Shown in pieces: positions 1 through 7,117 of a stretch of 26,606 nt of DNA. The position numbers and the translations under genes are program-made. Source of the DNA: Halieaceae bacterium UBA5044 (GTDB lineage: Bacteria > Pseudomonadota > Gammaproteobacteria > Pseudomonadales > Halieaceae); assembly GCA_002416125.1 (NCBI GenBank), contig DIBU01000020.1, forward strand, positions 51,916 through 78,521, in the 5' to 3' direction. Each line of letters begins with the position of its first letter. Position 1 is the stretch's first letter. The notes beneath the pieces are model-generated. The model had not been told where the DNA came from and did not search any database. It saw only the letters and a program-made list of their open reading frames with translations.

Positions 1-107
1 ATCGGCTGCCGCAGCATCGGCTGGCGGCTCATCCGCAACGCAGCCGGTCGCGTAGCTAACCACGGTATAGACATCAACCAGCGCCGGGTGCGCAGGGAGG
101 CAAGCGG
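1..107. other. Left-edge stretch upstream of nei; no supportable complete gene
   Basis: These 107 bases hold no complete gene. One plus-strand frame stays open from base 2 and ends at TAG 53-55, giving an Ala/Ser-rich tail of 17 codons. It could be the end of a gene lying outside the window, but it is too short to judge. TATAGA at 66-71 could be a weak -10 element for nei, with no good -35 partner. The last bases carry a strong Shine-Dalgarno (GGGAGG, about 7 nt before the nei ATG). Confidence 0.25.
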
Positions 108-929
108 ATGCCCGAGGGTCCTGAAATCCGCCGGGCTGCGGACGAGATAGCCGCGGTGCTGGAGGGTCGCAGCATAGAGACAGTGCGTTTCGGTCTGTCG
201 CGCCTGCGCAGGGTAGAGCGGAGGTTGCGTGGCCATCGCGTGCGGGCGGTGGAAACCCGAGGCAAGGCCATGTTGCTGCACTTTGAGCACGGCCTGACGG
301 TGTACTCGCACAATCAGCTGTACGGCGTCTGGCGCGTGGTGCAGGGGCACCAGCTGCCCGAAAGTACGCGCTCACTGCGTTTGCTGCTGCAGACCGCGAC
401 CCACTCCGCCCTCCTCTACAGCGCCTCGGACATCAGCGTGTGGCCCGTGGAGGAACTGGGGCAGCACCCCTTTCTGGCGCGCCTGGGCCCCGACATCATG
501 TCCACCGGGCTGGCCTGGCGAACCATTGCGGACCGGCTGCAGAGCCCGCAGTTTGCGCGTCGCAACCTGGCCAGTCTGTATCTGGACCAGGGTTTTGTTG
601 CGGGCATCGGCAACTACCTGCGCAGCGAGATCCTGCACGCTGCGCGCCTCCACCCCCTGCGCCGGGCCGCCAGCCTGAGTGTCGGAGAACGCGGTCGACT
701 GGCGCGGGCAACCCTGGATGTCAGCCTGCGCAGCTACCGCACTGCCGGCGTCACCCTGGCGCCGTCCCTGGCGCGCGCGCTGCAGGGCACGGCGTTGCCC
801 TGGGAGCAGCGCCGTTTCGCGGTGTTTGGGCGCGACGGGTTGCCCTGCTATCGGTGTGCCGCGGCGATTGTGCGCAGTGAGTTGAACAGCCGGCGGCTGT
901 ACGCCTGCCCCGCCTGCCAGCCAGCCTGA
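108..929 (+). CDS. nei: Endonuclease VIII (Nei), Fpg/Nei-family DNA glycosylase/AP lyase
   Basis: This bifunctional base-excision repair enzyme removes oxidised bases, mainly pyrimidines, and cleaves the abasic site by beta,delta-elimination. The 273-residue length is close to that of E. coli Nei (about 263). The N-terminus MPEGPEI supplies the catalytic Pro2 and Glu3 (Pro1/Glu2 after Met removal), and Lys53 in RGKAM is the conserved catalytic lysine. The helix-two-turn-helix region is around residues 150-185 (GIGNYLRSEIL). A C-terminal zinc finger has Cys247, Cys250, Cys267 and Cys270 (CX2C-X16-CX2C) with an Arg on its turn. The start is fixed by the obligatory PEGP terminus and a GGGAGG ribosome site 7 nt upstream. 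It converges on the nuclease gene with a 15-base gap. Nei rather than Fpg (MutM) is favoured because the start is PEGPEI, not PELPE. Confidence is high. Confidence 0.95.
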   Translation: MPEGPEIRRAADEIAAVLEGRSIETVRFGLSRLRRVERRLRGHRVRAVETRGKAMLLHFEHGLTVYSHNQLYGVWRVVQGHQLPESTRSLRLLLQTATHSALLYSASDISVWPVEELGQHPFLARLGPDIMSTGLAWRTIADRLQSPQFARRNLASLYLDQGFVAGIGNYLRSEILHAARLHPLRRAASLSVGERGRLARATLDVSLRSYRTAGVTLAPSLARALQGTALPWEQRRFAVFGRDGLPCYRCAAAIVRSELNSRRLYACPACQPA

Positions 930-944
930 CGGGGCCCGGCCGCG

Positions 945-1589
945 TCAGCGCGCGTTGCGCAGGCGCTGCTGGCGTCGCCAGTCCCAGGGGGGCGTGGGGT
1001 CGGTCGCCGCCCAGAGGCCGCGACGCGCGGAACGCGCCTCTCGCTCGGCGGCCTCCAGAGCGTGCTCCTGGCGCGCGTAATACTGATACCACCAGGCGTG
1101 GCCCTGTTCGACCAGCGCCAGGTTGACGTTGCGGTCATCGGCGTACACGGTGCCGACCTTGCGTCCGTAGTCGTCCTCCTCGATCACTACCACGCCGAGG
1201 CGCTTGCCCGAGACCATGGCTGCCAGCGCCTCCCGCGAGCGATCCCCATGGGGCTGGTCGCTTTCCGGCGCATCAATGCCGAAGAAGCGGATCTTGTGCT
1301 GCGTGTTGCTGGCGTCGAGCAGGGACAGCGTGTCGCCATCGGCGATGCGTACCACGCGGCCTGTCAGGTCGAAGTGCTCGGGGGACTGCCCCTCGCGCGC
1401 CGCGCCCGCGGTTTCCAGCGATTCCACCGCCTGGCCGAGGCCGGTGTTGCGCTCCCCGGCGAGTTTGTCCAGTGCCTGCCGGTGCCAGTTCACCTCGCCG
1501 TCGGTGGCGAGTTGATACAGGCTGAGGCCCAGCAGCACCAGGGCGACCCGAACCAGATTGCGGGCGGAGAGGGCGGGAAAGCGTTTCAT
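945..1589 (-). CDS. Membrane-anchored or secreted thermonuclease (SNase/TNase domain)
   Basis: This is a staphylococcal-nuclease-fold protein, a family that cleaves DNA and RNA in a Ca2+-dependent way outside the cytoplasm. From the chosen ATG it has 214 residues. A hydrophobic stretch at about residues 10-26 is a signal anchor or signal peptide, followed by a polar linker and the SNase domain from about 75 to 200. The family catalytic set is visible with the correct spacing: Arg101 and Glu109 within IRFFGIDAPE, Asp106, and Arg143 in DDYGRKVG. A W-rich tail (PPWDWRR) closes the domain, as is usual in proteobacterial members. A GTG start at 1617-1619 would add 10 residues, but it lies within a likely -10 element (TATAGT, 1618-1623) and neither start has a clear Shine-Dalgarno. 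The ATG before KRFPALSAR gives a normal export signal, so I prefer it. It is transcribed towards nei. Confidence 0.88.
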   Translation of the reverse strand: MKRFPALSARNLVRVALVLLGLSLYQLATDGEVNWHRQALDKLAGERNTGLGQAVESLETAGAAREGQSPEHFDLTGRVVRIADGDTLSLLDASNTQHKIRFFGIDAPESDQPHGDRSREALAAMVSGKRLGVVVIEEDDYGRKVGTVYADDRNVNLALVEQGHAWWYQYYARQEHALEAAEREARSARRGLWAATDPTPPWDWRRQQRLRNAR

Positions 1590-1617
1590 AAGCGAGGTGT
1601 TGTCCAGGTCAGTGCCC

Positions 1618-1623
1618 ACTATA
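1618..1623 (-). promoter_or_regulatory. Candidate -10 element for the SNase-type nuclease gene
   Basis: TATAGT on the minus strand (5/6 match to TATAAT) lies about 29 nt upstream of the preferred nuclease ATG. It would give a transcript start near 1611. No convincing -35 is seen at 16-18 nt. The position argues for the downstream ATG as translation start. Confidence 0.3.
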
Positions 1624-1667
1624 CCGCAGGCAGGGCAGCGGGGGCACGGGCCCCGCGGCGCGTCCGT

Positions 1668-2207
1668 TCACGGCTTCAGTGGGCTCGGCGTGATGCTGAT
1701 GGTCTCCCCCTGGCCGCTCACCATCACCTCGCCGTCGCTGATGGTGCACTGCAGCTGCAGACCGGGACGGGCCATCTGCGCGAGGTTGCGCAGGCTGCTG
1801 TCGGGAACCTGCCAGATGCTGAGGTGCTTGAAGCGCTCCAGGGCAGCGGCGTTTTTCTGCCACCAGACCGGCACGGCGCGGTCGCCGTACATGTACAGCA
1901 CCACCCGCTGCCCCCGGGCGCAGGCCTTGCGCAGGCGGTCCGGATCGGGGGCGCCCAGCTCTACCCAGAGCTCGATGGTCCCGGTCAGGTCTTTCTGCCA
2001 CAGGTCCGGTTCGTCGTCGGTGCTGATGCCGCGGCCGAAGGTGAGCTGGTCGCCGGCATGCAGGGCGAAAGCCAGCACCCGCAACATCATGCGCTCATCG
2101 GTTTCCGATGGGTGGCGCGCCAGGGTGAGTGGAAAATCGCCGTAGACCTGCCTGTCGAGGTCGGCAACGTTCAGGTCCATCTTGAAGATCGTGGATTTCA
2201 GGGCCAT
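1668..2207 (-). CDS. yaeQ: YaeQ family protein
   Basis: This is a cytosolic protein of 179 residues, the normal YaeQ length (about 180). It opens with MALKSTIFKMDLNVADLDRQ and contains the family stretch SETDERMMLRVLAFAL. Known structures of the family show a compact PD-(D/E)XK-nuclease-like fold, and the exact role is unsettled; E. coli YaeQ was linked to suppression of rfaH haemolysin-expression defects. Residues usual for the family are present (E-L-WVELG around 100-106, then VVLYMYGDRAVPVWW). The reading frame extends upstream to 2384, but the extra 59 residues are Arg/Cys-rich, overlap the DUF1295 gene and look non-coding, so the ATG at 2205-2207 is chosen. There is no strong Shine-Dalgarno. 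A possible -10 (TATAGT) lies at 2238-2243. It is followed by the nuclease gene on the same strand, with 78 nt between the yaeQ stop and the nuclease ATG. Confidence 0.93.
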   Translation of the reverse strand: MALKSTIFKMDLNVADLDRQVYGDFPLTLARHPSETDERMMLRVLAFALHAGDQLTFGRGISTDDEPDLWQKDLTGTIELWVELGAPDPDRLRKACARGQRVVLYMYGDRAVPVWWQKNAAALERFKHLSIWQVPDSSLRNLAQMARPGLQLQCTISDGEVMVSGQGETISITPSPLKP

Positions 2208-2237
2208 GTGGGGGCGGTACTCGTGGTGTGGGTGGGC

Positions 2238-2243
2238 ACTATA
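2238..2243 (-). promoter_or_regulatory. Candidate -10 element for yaeQ
   Basis: TATAGT on the minus strand stands about 31 nt upstream of the yaeQ ATG, in the 67-base gap to the DUF1295 gene. The -35 region is weak (GTGCCT at 17 nt), so this is only a candidate. Confidence 0.3.
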
Positions 2244-2274
2244 GCCCAGCCCTGCAGTGCAGGCACGCGGCGGC

Positions 2275-3132
2275 TCAAGCGCGCAGGCGTGGCAGCAGCG
2301 CCGGCGTGCGCGCCCTGTAGGCCTGCCACTGCGGGTCCTGTCCCCAGCGTCGCTCCGCTTTGCGCTCCAGAAGGGGGATGCCACTGACCCGGGTGAGCAG
2401 CACGAATACGAACACCGGAGAGATCAGCGTGGCCCATTGCCAGCCCTGCAGCGCCGGCAGGGCCATCAGAGCGATGCCCAGCCAGAGGACGATCTCGCCG
2501 AAGTAGTTGGGGTGGCGGGAGCGTGCCCACAGGCCGCTATCGATAAAGCGTTCAGCGCCGTGAGTGCGACGGAAGCGGCGTTTCTGACTGTCGGCAACCA
2601 CCTCTATGGCAAAACCAAGCACCCATAGCGTGAGGCCCAGCATCCCGGGCAGGCCCAGTTCCGCCATGCGACCGCTGGTGATGGCGGCCAGCGCGCAGCC
2701 CGCAGTAATGACCACCCAGAGGCCCTGGAGCGTCCAGGTGAACAGGAAACGGCTGGCGTAGGGTTTGATCTGGTCGAAACGCGAGTCCTTGCCATCGGCG
2801 CGGATACGCAGGAACAGGAAGCTCCCCAGACGCAGGGCCCAGAGGCTGATACAGGCAGCCAGCAGCAGGCTCGAGGCGCTCTGCCCCGGTGTCAGGGCAA
2901 CCGCCAGCCAGATCACGGAGAGATAGGTCAGCGCCCCTGTGAGGTCGTAGAAGGTTTCCGTCTGCAGCCGCCAGGCGGGTACGAAGGCCAGCCACTGCAG
3001 CGCAAAAGCGAGCCCCGCACACAGGGCGAAGACCGGCCATCCCAGCCAGCTGGCGCCTGTGTGACTGCCGGCGAACGTGATGCCCAGGCCCAGAAGGAAG
3101 ACAACGCCGAAACGGGTCAGTGTTTGTAGCAT
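2275..3132 (-). CDS. DUF1295 / steroid 5-alpha-reductase-like integral membrane protein
   Basis: This is a polytopic inner-membrane protein of 285 residues with about six or seven hydrophobic segments. The C-terminal half has the hallmark SRHPNYFGE motif, preceded by RFRRTHGAERFIDSGLW, typical of DUF1295 (PF06966). That family is related to the C-terminal domain of steroid 5-alpha-reductases and isoprenylcysteine methyltransferases. The motif is thought to bind a nucleotide cofactor (NADPH or SAM), and the substrate here is unknown. Two in-frame ATGs compete. The one at 3130-3132 has GGGAG 8 nt upstream, while the one at 3145-3147 has none at proper spacing, so the shorter form is chosen. It is divergent from the SDR gene. 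The two may respond to common regulation, but nothing in the sequence proves it. Confidence 0.88.
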   Translation of the reverse strand: MLQTLTRFGVVFLLGLGITFAGSHTGASWLGWPVFALCAGLAFALQWLAFVPAWRLQTETFYDLTGALTYLSVIWLAVALTPGQSASSLLLAACISLWALRLGSFLFLRIRADGKDSRFDQIKPYASRFLFTWTLQGLWVVITAGCALAAITSGRMAELGLPGMLGLTLWVLGFAIEVVADSQKRRFRRTHGAERFIDSGLWARSRHPNYFGEIVLWLGIALMALPALQGWQWATLISPVFVFVLLTRVSGIPLLERKAERRWGQDPQWQAYRARTPALLPRLRA

Positions 3133-3305
3133 GAGGACGGCTCCCATTCCCGGGTGATTGGCGGGCGTACCTGCACGTCCCGTTTTGCCGTCAAGGTTAG
3201 CACAGGGTCAAGGTCGCGGGGTTCGGGGCGGCGTGTAGAGCCAGTCGAATCAATGCCTGGGTGCACACAGCGACAGGGCGTGCTCACCGGTGATGGGGAA
3301 AGACT

Positions 3306-3334
3306 TTGCCGGCAGGCGGCTTCATGCCGATAAT
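3306..3334 (+). promoter_or_regulatory. Candidate sigma70 promoter for the SDR gene
   Basis: TTGCCG (3306-3311, 4/6 to TTGACA), a 17-nt spacer and GATAAT (3329-3334, 5/6) lie just upstream of the SDR. The predicted start near 3341 leaves a short leader carrying GAGG (3353-3356). It sits in the 231-base divergent region 3133-3363, in which I see no other gene. Confidence 0.42.
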
Positions 3335-3363
3335 GGCGGAAAACCCGTCGAAGAGGAATGCTC

Positions 3364-4224
3364 ATGACAAACGCTGTCGCTACGCCTGCTCCGGAAGAAC
3401 GGTTTGCCCGCAACGTGGTGTGGATCACCGGTGCGTCCAGTGGCATTGGCGCGGCACTGGCGGTCGAACTGGCCAGTGCGGGTGCAAGGCTGGTGTTATC
3501 AGCGCGCCGCGAGGACCGGCTGCAGGCGGTGCGCGAGGAGTGCATTGCGGCTGGCGCTGCCGCTGATGATGTGCTGGTGCAGCCACTGGATGTCGCCGAC
3601 ACCGAGTCCATGCCGGCGGTCGTCGAGACGGTGCTGGGTCGCTACGGGCAGGTCGACCTGCTGATCAACAATGCCGGGATTTCCCAGCGCTCTGCCTGCC
3701 TGAACACGGAGCTGAGCGTGTATCGCCGGCTGTTCGAGGTCGATGTACTGGGGCAGATTGCGCTGACCAAGCTGGTGCTGCCCAGTATGGTCGCCCGTGG
3801 GCAGGGGCATGTCGCGGTCACCGCCAGCGTGGCCGGCAAGGTCGGGGCGCCGCTGCGCACCGGGTACTGTGCGGCGAAACACGCCGTGATGGGCTTTTTC
3901 GACGCGCTGCGCACCGAAGTCGCGCACCTGGGTGTGCAGGTCACCACGATCGTGCCGGGTTACATTCGCACCGATATTGCGCGGCAGGCCCTCACCGGCA
4001 GTGGAGCCGCCGCGGGTGATATCGAGGACGATGTCGACAACGGCATGGACGTCGTCGAGTGTGCCCGGGTCATCGTGCAGGGTTTCTGCCGCGGCACAGA
4101 GGAAATCGAGGTGGGCAGTGGGCCCGAAATGGGCCTGCTGGAGATGAAACGCAAGGATCCGGTCGGCACCTTCAGGCTGTTGGAGCAGATGGCTGCGGAG
4201 GCATTGCAGCGCAGTCTCCCCTAG
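3364..4224 (+). CDS. Short-chain dehydrogenase/reductase (classical SDR)
   Basis: This is an NAD(P)(H)-dependent oxidoreductase with a Rossmann fold and 286 residues, slightly longer than the usual 250. It shows the cofactor loop TGASSGIG (22-29), NNAG (102-105), catalytic Ser155 (TASVAG) and YxxxK (Tyr168, Lys172), then the PGYIRTDIA segment of the substrate loop. The overall pattern, including SARREDRLQAV and the C-terminal extension, resembles DHRS7/DHRS7B-like members, but the substrate cannot be told from sequence. ARRE after beta-2 favours NADP(H). ATGs occur at 3358 and 3364; the ribosome site GAGG (3353-3356) is 7 nt from the second, which is chosen. The gene converges on the TIGR02647 gene with a 39-base gap and no clear terminator. 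Confidence 0.93.
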   Translation: MTNAVATPAPEERFARNVVWITGASSGIGAALAVELASAGARLVLSARREDRLQAVREECIAAGAAADDVLVQPLDVADTESMPAVVETVLGRYGQVDLLINNAGISQRSACLNTELSVYRRLFEVDVLGQIALTKLVLPSMVARGQGHVAVTASVAGKVGAPLRTGYCAAKHAVMGFFDALRTEVAHLGVQVTTIVPGYIRTDIARQALTGSGAAAGDIEDDVDNGMDVVECARVIVQGFCRGTEEIEVGSGPEMGLLEMKRKDPVGTFRLLEQMAAEALQRSLP

Positions 4225-4263
4225 CGGGCAGGCGGCTGGCGCCGCGAGCCCATTGCTCCCCAC

Positions 4264-4509
4264 TCACGCAGCGGCGGGAGTGCCGAGGATCTGGGCGACG
4301 AACTGCAGGTGCTCCGCAGCCTCGTGGCCAAGCGGCGTGAGAAACCCGCCATCCTCCTGGTCAATCAGGCCCTTGTCGTGCAGCCGCCGTGCGGCGGCGA
4401 TCATCTGCGGGTTCGCGTTGCTGTGCACCTTGAGGCCGACCTGTGCGCTGCTCAGGTCAAATTTCAGCAGCAGTTCGATTTCTTCTATGTGCTCTCTGGG
4501 CAGGGCCAT
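4264..4509 (-). CDS. TIGR02647 family small protein
   Basis: This is a small 81-residue cytosolic protein of unknown function, from a family known in Pseudomonas and related gammaproteobacteria. Features matching the family are the opening MALPREHIEEIELLLKF, the central AARRLHDKGLIDQEDGG and the ending LTPLGHEAAEHLQ. It looks like a small winged-helix-like or helical domain with a short beta-hairpin (DGGFLTPLG), which hints at DNA or protein binding. That is inference only. The ATG at 4507-4509 is backed by AGGAG 8 nt upstream. A longer frame to 4590 is Arg/Cys-rich and is rejected. It lies 77 nt downstream of the sugar dehydrogenase gene on the same strand, with its own candidate promoter in the gap. 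Confidence 0.85.
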   Translation of the reverse strand: MALPREHIEEIELLLKFDLSSAQVGLKVHSNANPQMIAAARRLHDKGLIDQEDGGFLTPLGHEAAEHLQFVAQILGTPAAA

Positions 4510-4535
4510 AACGGTTTCTCCTGAACGGTGCCGAC

Positions 4536-4566
4536 AGCATAGCGGAAATAGGCGGCGGTTGCGCAA
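4536..4566 (-). promoter_or_regulatory. Candidate promoter for the TIGR02647 gene
   Basis: Minus strand: -35 TTGCGC (4561-4566), 19-nt spacer, -10 TATGCT (4536-4541). The spacer is long and both boxes are 4/6, so support is moderate. The -35 lies in a small palindrome, CGCAAG-CC-CTTGCG (4562-4575), just after the sugar dehydrogenase stop. Confidence 0.32.
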
Positions 4567-4586
4567 GCCCTTGCGGGGCGGGCAAC

Positions 4587-5759
4587 TCACTCCATGCGCT
4601 GTGCAATCGGTACCGGCTCCAGGCGGACAATCGCAGACGGCTCCGCACTGCGGTCGTCCACGGCGAGGTAGATGTAGCCATCGGGGCCCACGCGCACATC
4701 GCGCAGGCGTCCGATATCCCGGGCCAGGGTCTCCTCATGGACGACTTTGCCGTCCTGCAATCCGAGCAGGGTCAGCTCCTGTCCCGACAGACCGCCGGCG
4801 AGCAGATAGCCGCGCCACTTCGGGAAGGCGTCACCTGCGTAGAGCGCGAGGCCCGATGTGCCAATGGAGGGCACCCAGACCTTTGCCGGCTGTTCCATGC
4901 CATCAGCGTGCGTGGTCGCGTGGATCGTCGTACCCTCGCCATAGTTCACGCCATAGCCAATCACCGGCCAACCGTAGTTGGCACCTTTTTGGATACGGTT
5001 CAGCTCGTCTCCGCCCTGTGGGCCGTGCTCGGTGATCCACAGCGTGCCGTCTGCGCCGTCAATAACCATGCCCTGGGCGTTGCGGTGGCCGTAGCTCCAT
5101 ATCTCCGGCAGTGCCTGCGGCCTGTCCAGGAAGGGGTTGTCTGCGGGCACACGGCCATCGTCGTGCAGGCGCACAATGACCCCGTGGTGGTCTGCAAGCT
5201 GCTGTGCCGGGTGCGCTGGCAGGTCGCCGGTCGGCGGAACCTGACGGTCACCCACGCTGATGAACAGGTAGCCCTGGTCGTCAAACGCGAGGCGGGATCC
5301 GTAGTGCCCGCGGCCGCGGGACTGCGCGACGAAAATCTCCTCCACCTCGCTGAGGGCACTGTCGGCGTAGCGACCGCGAGCCACCGCTGTGGTGGACTCC
5401 CCATCTGCCAGTGGTTTGGCGTAGGACAGGTACACCAGCCGGTTGCTGGCGAAGTCAGGGTGCAGTACCACGTCCAGCAGGCCGCCCTGACCCTTGTAGA
5501 ACACCTCCGGTACGCCGCTGACCGGCTGCTCCAGCAGGCGTCCGTTGCGGACGATACGCAGCCGGCCCGGCTGTTCGGTGACCAGCATGTCGCCCCCGGG
5601 CAGGAACGCCATCGACCAGGGCCTCACCAGGCCGTCGACCACCGGCACGACACGGTAATCGTGGTACGTGGAATAGTGTACGTCCTGGGCGTGACTGCTG
5701 GCGCCGATGAAGCTCAGCAGCAGTGTGCAGGGGAGCAGTAGCCGGGCTACAGTGTTCAT
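4587..5759 (-). CDS. PQQ-dependent sugar dehydrogenase (GSDH/YliI-like), periplasmic
   Basis: This is a soluble aldose dehydrogenase of the glucose/sorbosone dehydrogenase family (PF07995), a six-bladed beta-propeller that oxidises aldoses using PQQ and Ca2+ in the periplasm. It has 390 residues with a Sec signal peptide (cleavage probably after SSHA, residue 24). Blade-wise family motifs are RPWSMAFLPGGDMLVTE (46-62), QGGLLDVVLHPDF (91-103), GHYGSRLAFD with the likely catalytic base His152, WSYGHRNAQGM with PQQ-contacting Arg226/Asn227, and EHGPQGGDELN...GANYGWP near the Ca2+ site. It is closest in pattern to E. coli YliI (Asd). I see no PQQ biosynthesis genes here, so the cofactor would come from elsewhere in the genome or from outside. 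It is divergent from the lytic transglycosylase gene. The start is supported by the signal peptide and a GAGAGA ribosome site. Confidence 0.92.
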   Translation of the reverse strand: MNTVARLLLPCTLLLSFIGASSHAQDVHYSTYHDYRVVPVVDGLVRPWSMAFLPGGDMLVTEQPGRLRIVRNGRLLEQPVSGVPEVFYKGQGGLLDVVLHPDFASNRLVYLSYAKPLADGESTTAVARGRYADSALSEVEEIFVAQSRGRGHYGSRLAFDDQGYLFISVGDRQVPPTGDLPAHPAQQLADHHGVIVRLHDDGRVPADNPFLDRPQALPEIWSYGHRNAQGMVIDGADGTLWITEHGPQGGDELNRIQKGANYGWPVIGYGVNYGEGTTIHATTHADGMEQPAKVWVPSIGTSGLALYAGDAFPKWRGYLLAGGLSGQELTLLGLQDGKVVHEETLARDIGRLRDVRVGPDGYIYLAVDDRSAEPSAIVRLEPVPIAQRME

Positions 5760-5790
5760 GGGATTGTCTCTCGCCGTTGGGTCGCTGCAC

Positions 5791-5820
5791 AGTATAGCGA
5801 CTTGTGTGCCGATTCTCGAA
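5791..5820 (-). promoter_or_regulatory. Candidate promoter for the sugar dehydrogenase gene
   Basis: Minus-strand -10 TATACT (5791-5796, 5/6) with a weak -35 TTCGAG (5815-5820) at 18 nt. It sits about 32 nt upstream of the ATG in the 131-base divergent region with the transglycosylase gene. No convincing plus-strand promoter is seen in that region. Confidence 0.35.
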
Positions 5821-5890
5821 GCGCGGGGGCAGTCAGGCTGGATCTTGCTTCCTGTTCGGGCTGGTGTAAGTATCCGCGGAAACCTACTGG

Positions 5891-7117
5891 ATGATGTGTG
5901 TCATGTTGTTGCGCAAAGTGGTCGTTGTGGTTTGCCTGTTGTTCTGTGTTTCGGCCCGGGCGGAAGAGCGTTTTGCCCAGTGCCTGTTGGCACTGCAGGA
6001 TCAGGCGCGGGCGGCCGGGGTGGCGGTGGAGATTGTGAACACGGTCGTACCCGGCATGCAGCAGCAGGAACGGGTGCTGGAGCTGGATGGCAAGCAGCCC
6101 GAATTCGTGCAGACCTTTGCCCAGTATTTCAACACGCGGGTATCCGAGAGCCGTATCGAGCAGGGGCGGGCGCTGTATGCGCAGCACCGCGATTTCCTTG
6201 CGCAGCTGCAGCGGGATTACGGTGTGCCGGGGCACTACCTGGTGGCCTTCTGGGGCCTGGAGACCAATTTCGGCTCCTATCTCGGCCGCATGCCCACCCT
6301 GGACTCCCTGGCGACGCTGGCCTGCGACACCCGGCGCGCCGATTTCTTTGGCGGCGAGTTCGTTGCCGCGCTGCAGCTGCTGGAGCGCGAAGGCCTGAGT
6401 CCGGACGATATGCAGGGCTCCTGGGCGGGTGCGGTGGGGCACACCCAGTTCATGCCGTCGAACTACCTGCGCTATGCGGTTGACGGCGACGGTGATGGCC
6501 GCATCAACCTGTGGCGCAGCGAGCGGGATGCGCTGGCCTCGGGTGCGCGCTTCCTGCGCGACCTGGGCTGGGTGCCCGAGTTGCGCTGGGGGCGCGAGGT
6601 CCGTCTGCCGGCAGGCTTTCCCTATGAGCTTGCGCTGTCCGGCGAGGCACTGCCGCTGGCGGAATGGGCCCGGCTGGGTGTGCTGCGCAATGACGGCGGC
6701 GCGCTGCCGGTAGCGGATCTGCAGGCATCGCTTTTGGTACCCGCCGGCGCGCCCGGCCCGGCCTTTCTGGTGTACGACAATTTTGCCGTGATCATGCGCT
6801 GGAATCGCTCTGAGTCCTACGCGCTTTCCGTGGGCCACCTTGCGGACCGCATCGCCGGCGCCGGGCCCCTGCGGCAGGCACCACCGGCCGATCAGCAGCC
6901 GCTGGCGCGTGCCGATGTGCTGGCCCTGCAGCAGCAGCTGAACCTGCTGGGCCATGACGCGGGGGAGGAAGACGGACTGTTCGGGTCGGGCACGCGCGCC
7001 GCACTGAGCCGCTTCCAGCGCAGCGTCGGGGCGGTGGCTGACGGCTACCCGGGCAGCGAGATTCTGCAGCGCCTGCAGCGGGCGGCATTGGCGGAGGGGG
7101 CTGACGCGGGCAACTAG
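5891..7117 (+). CDS. Lytic murein transglycosylase, MltB-type, with C-terminal peptidoglycan-binding domain
   Basis: This is a periplasmic enzyme that cleaves the MurNAc-GlcNAc bond of peptidoglycan, forming 1,6-anhydro-MurNAc ends. It has 408 residues as drawn. The N-terminal signal peptide ends near VSARA. An SLT_2 (MltB-like) domain spans about 27-330, with catalytic Glu124 in AFWGLETNFGSYLG, the GAVGHTQFMPSNY segment (181-192), and the DGDGDGRINLW loop (198-208) matching the EF-hand-like calcium site of MltB. A PG_binding_1 domain follows at about 340-400 (LQQQLNLLGHDAGEEDGLFG...ALSRFQ). No lipobox Cys is seen, so this is a soluble family member. ATGs occur at 5891, 5894 and 5903. GGATGA (5889-5894) would place a ribosome site 8 nt before 5903, which then gives MLLRKV plus a hydrophobic core; the true start may be 5903. 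Its stop overlaps the transporter stop. Confidence 0.93.
   Translation: MMCVMLLRKVVVVVCLLFCVSARAEERFAQCLLALQDQARAAGVAVEIVNTVVPGMQQQERVLELDGKQPEFVQTFAQYFNTRVSESRIEQGRALYAQHRDFLAQLQRDYGVPGHYLVAFWGLETNFGSYLGRMPTLDSLATLACDTRRADFFGGEFVAALQLLEREGLSPDDMQGSWAGAVGHTQFMPSNYLRYAVDGDGDGRINLWRSERDALASGARFLRDLGWVPELRWGREVRLPAGFPYELALSGEALPLAEWARLGVLRNDGGALPVADLQASLLVPAGAPGPAFLVYDNFAVIMRWNRSESYALSVGHLADRIAGAGPLRQAPPADQQPLARADVLALQQQLNLLGHDAGEEDGLFGSGTRAALSRFQRSVGAVADGYPGSEILQRLQRAALAEGADAGN

Noticed and set aside
1062..2387. Long plus-strand open frame of 441 codons
   Set aside because: It is antisense to the nuclease and yaeQ genes, which have clear family motifs. The translation is low-complexity (Gly/Ala/Val/His) without motifs, as expected from an antisense frame in GC-rich DNA.
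4562..4575. CGCAAG-CC-CTTGCG palindrome as terminator of the sugar dehydrogenase gene
   Set aside because: The loop of two bases is too small, the stem is short and no T-tract follows on the minus strand. It coincides with a candidate -35 instead.
5756..6955. Minus-strand open frame of 399 codons
   Set aside because: It is antisense to the MltB-type transglycosylase, with no ribosome site or recognisable domain; a GC-driven shadow.
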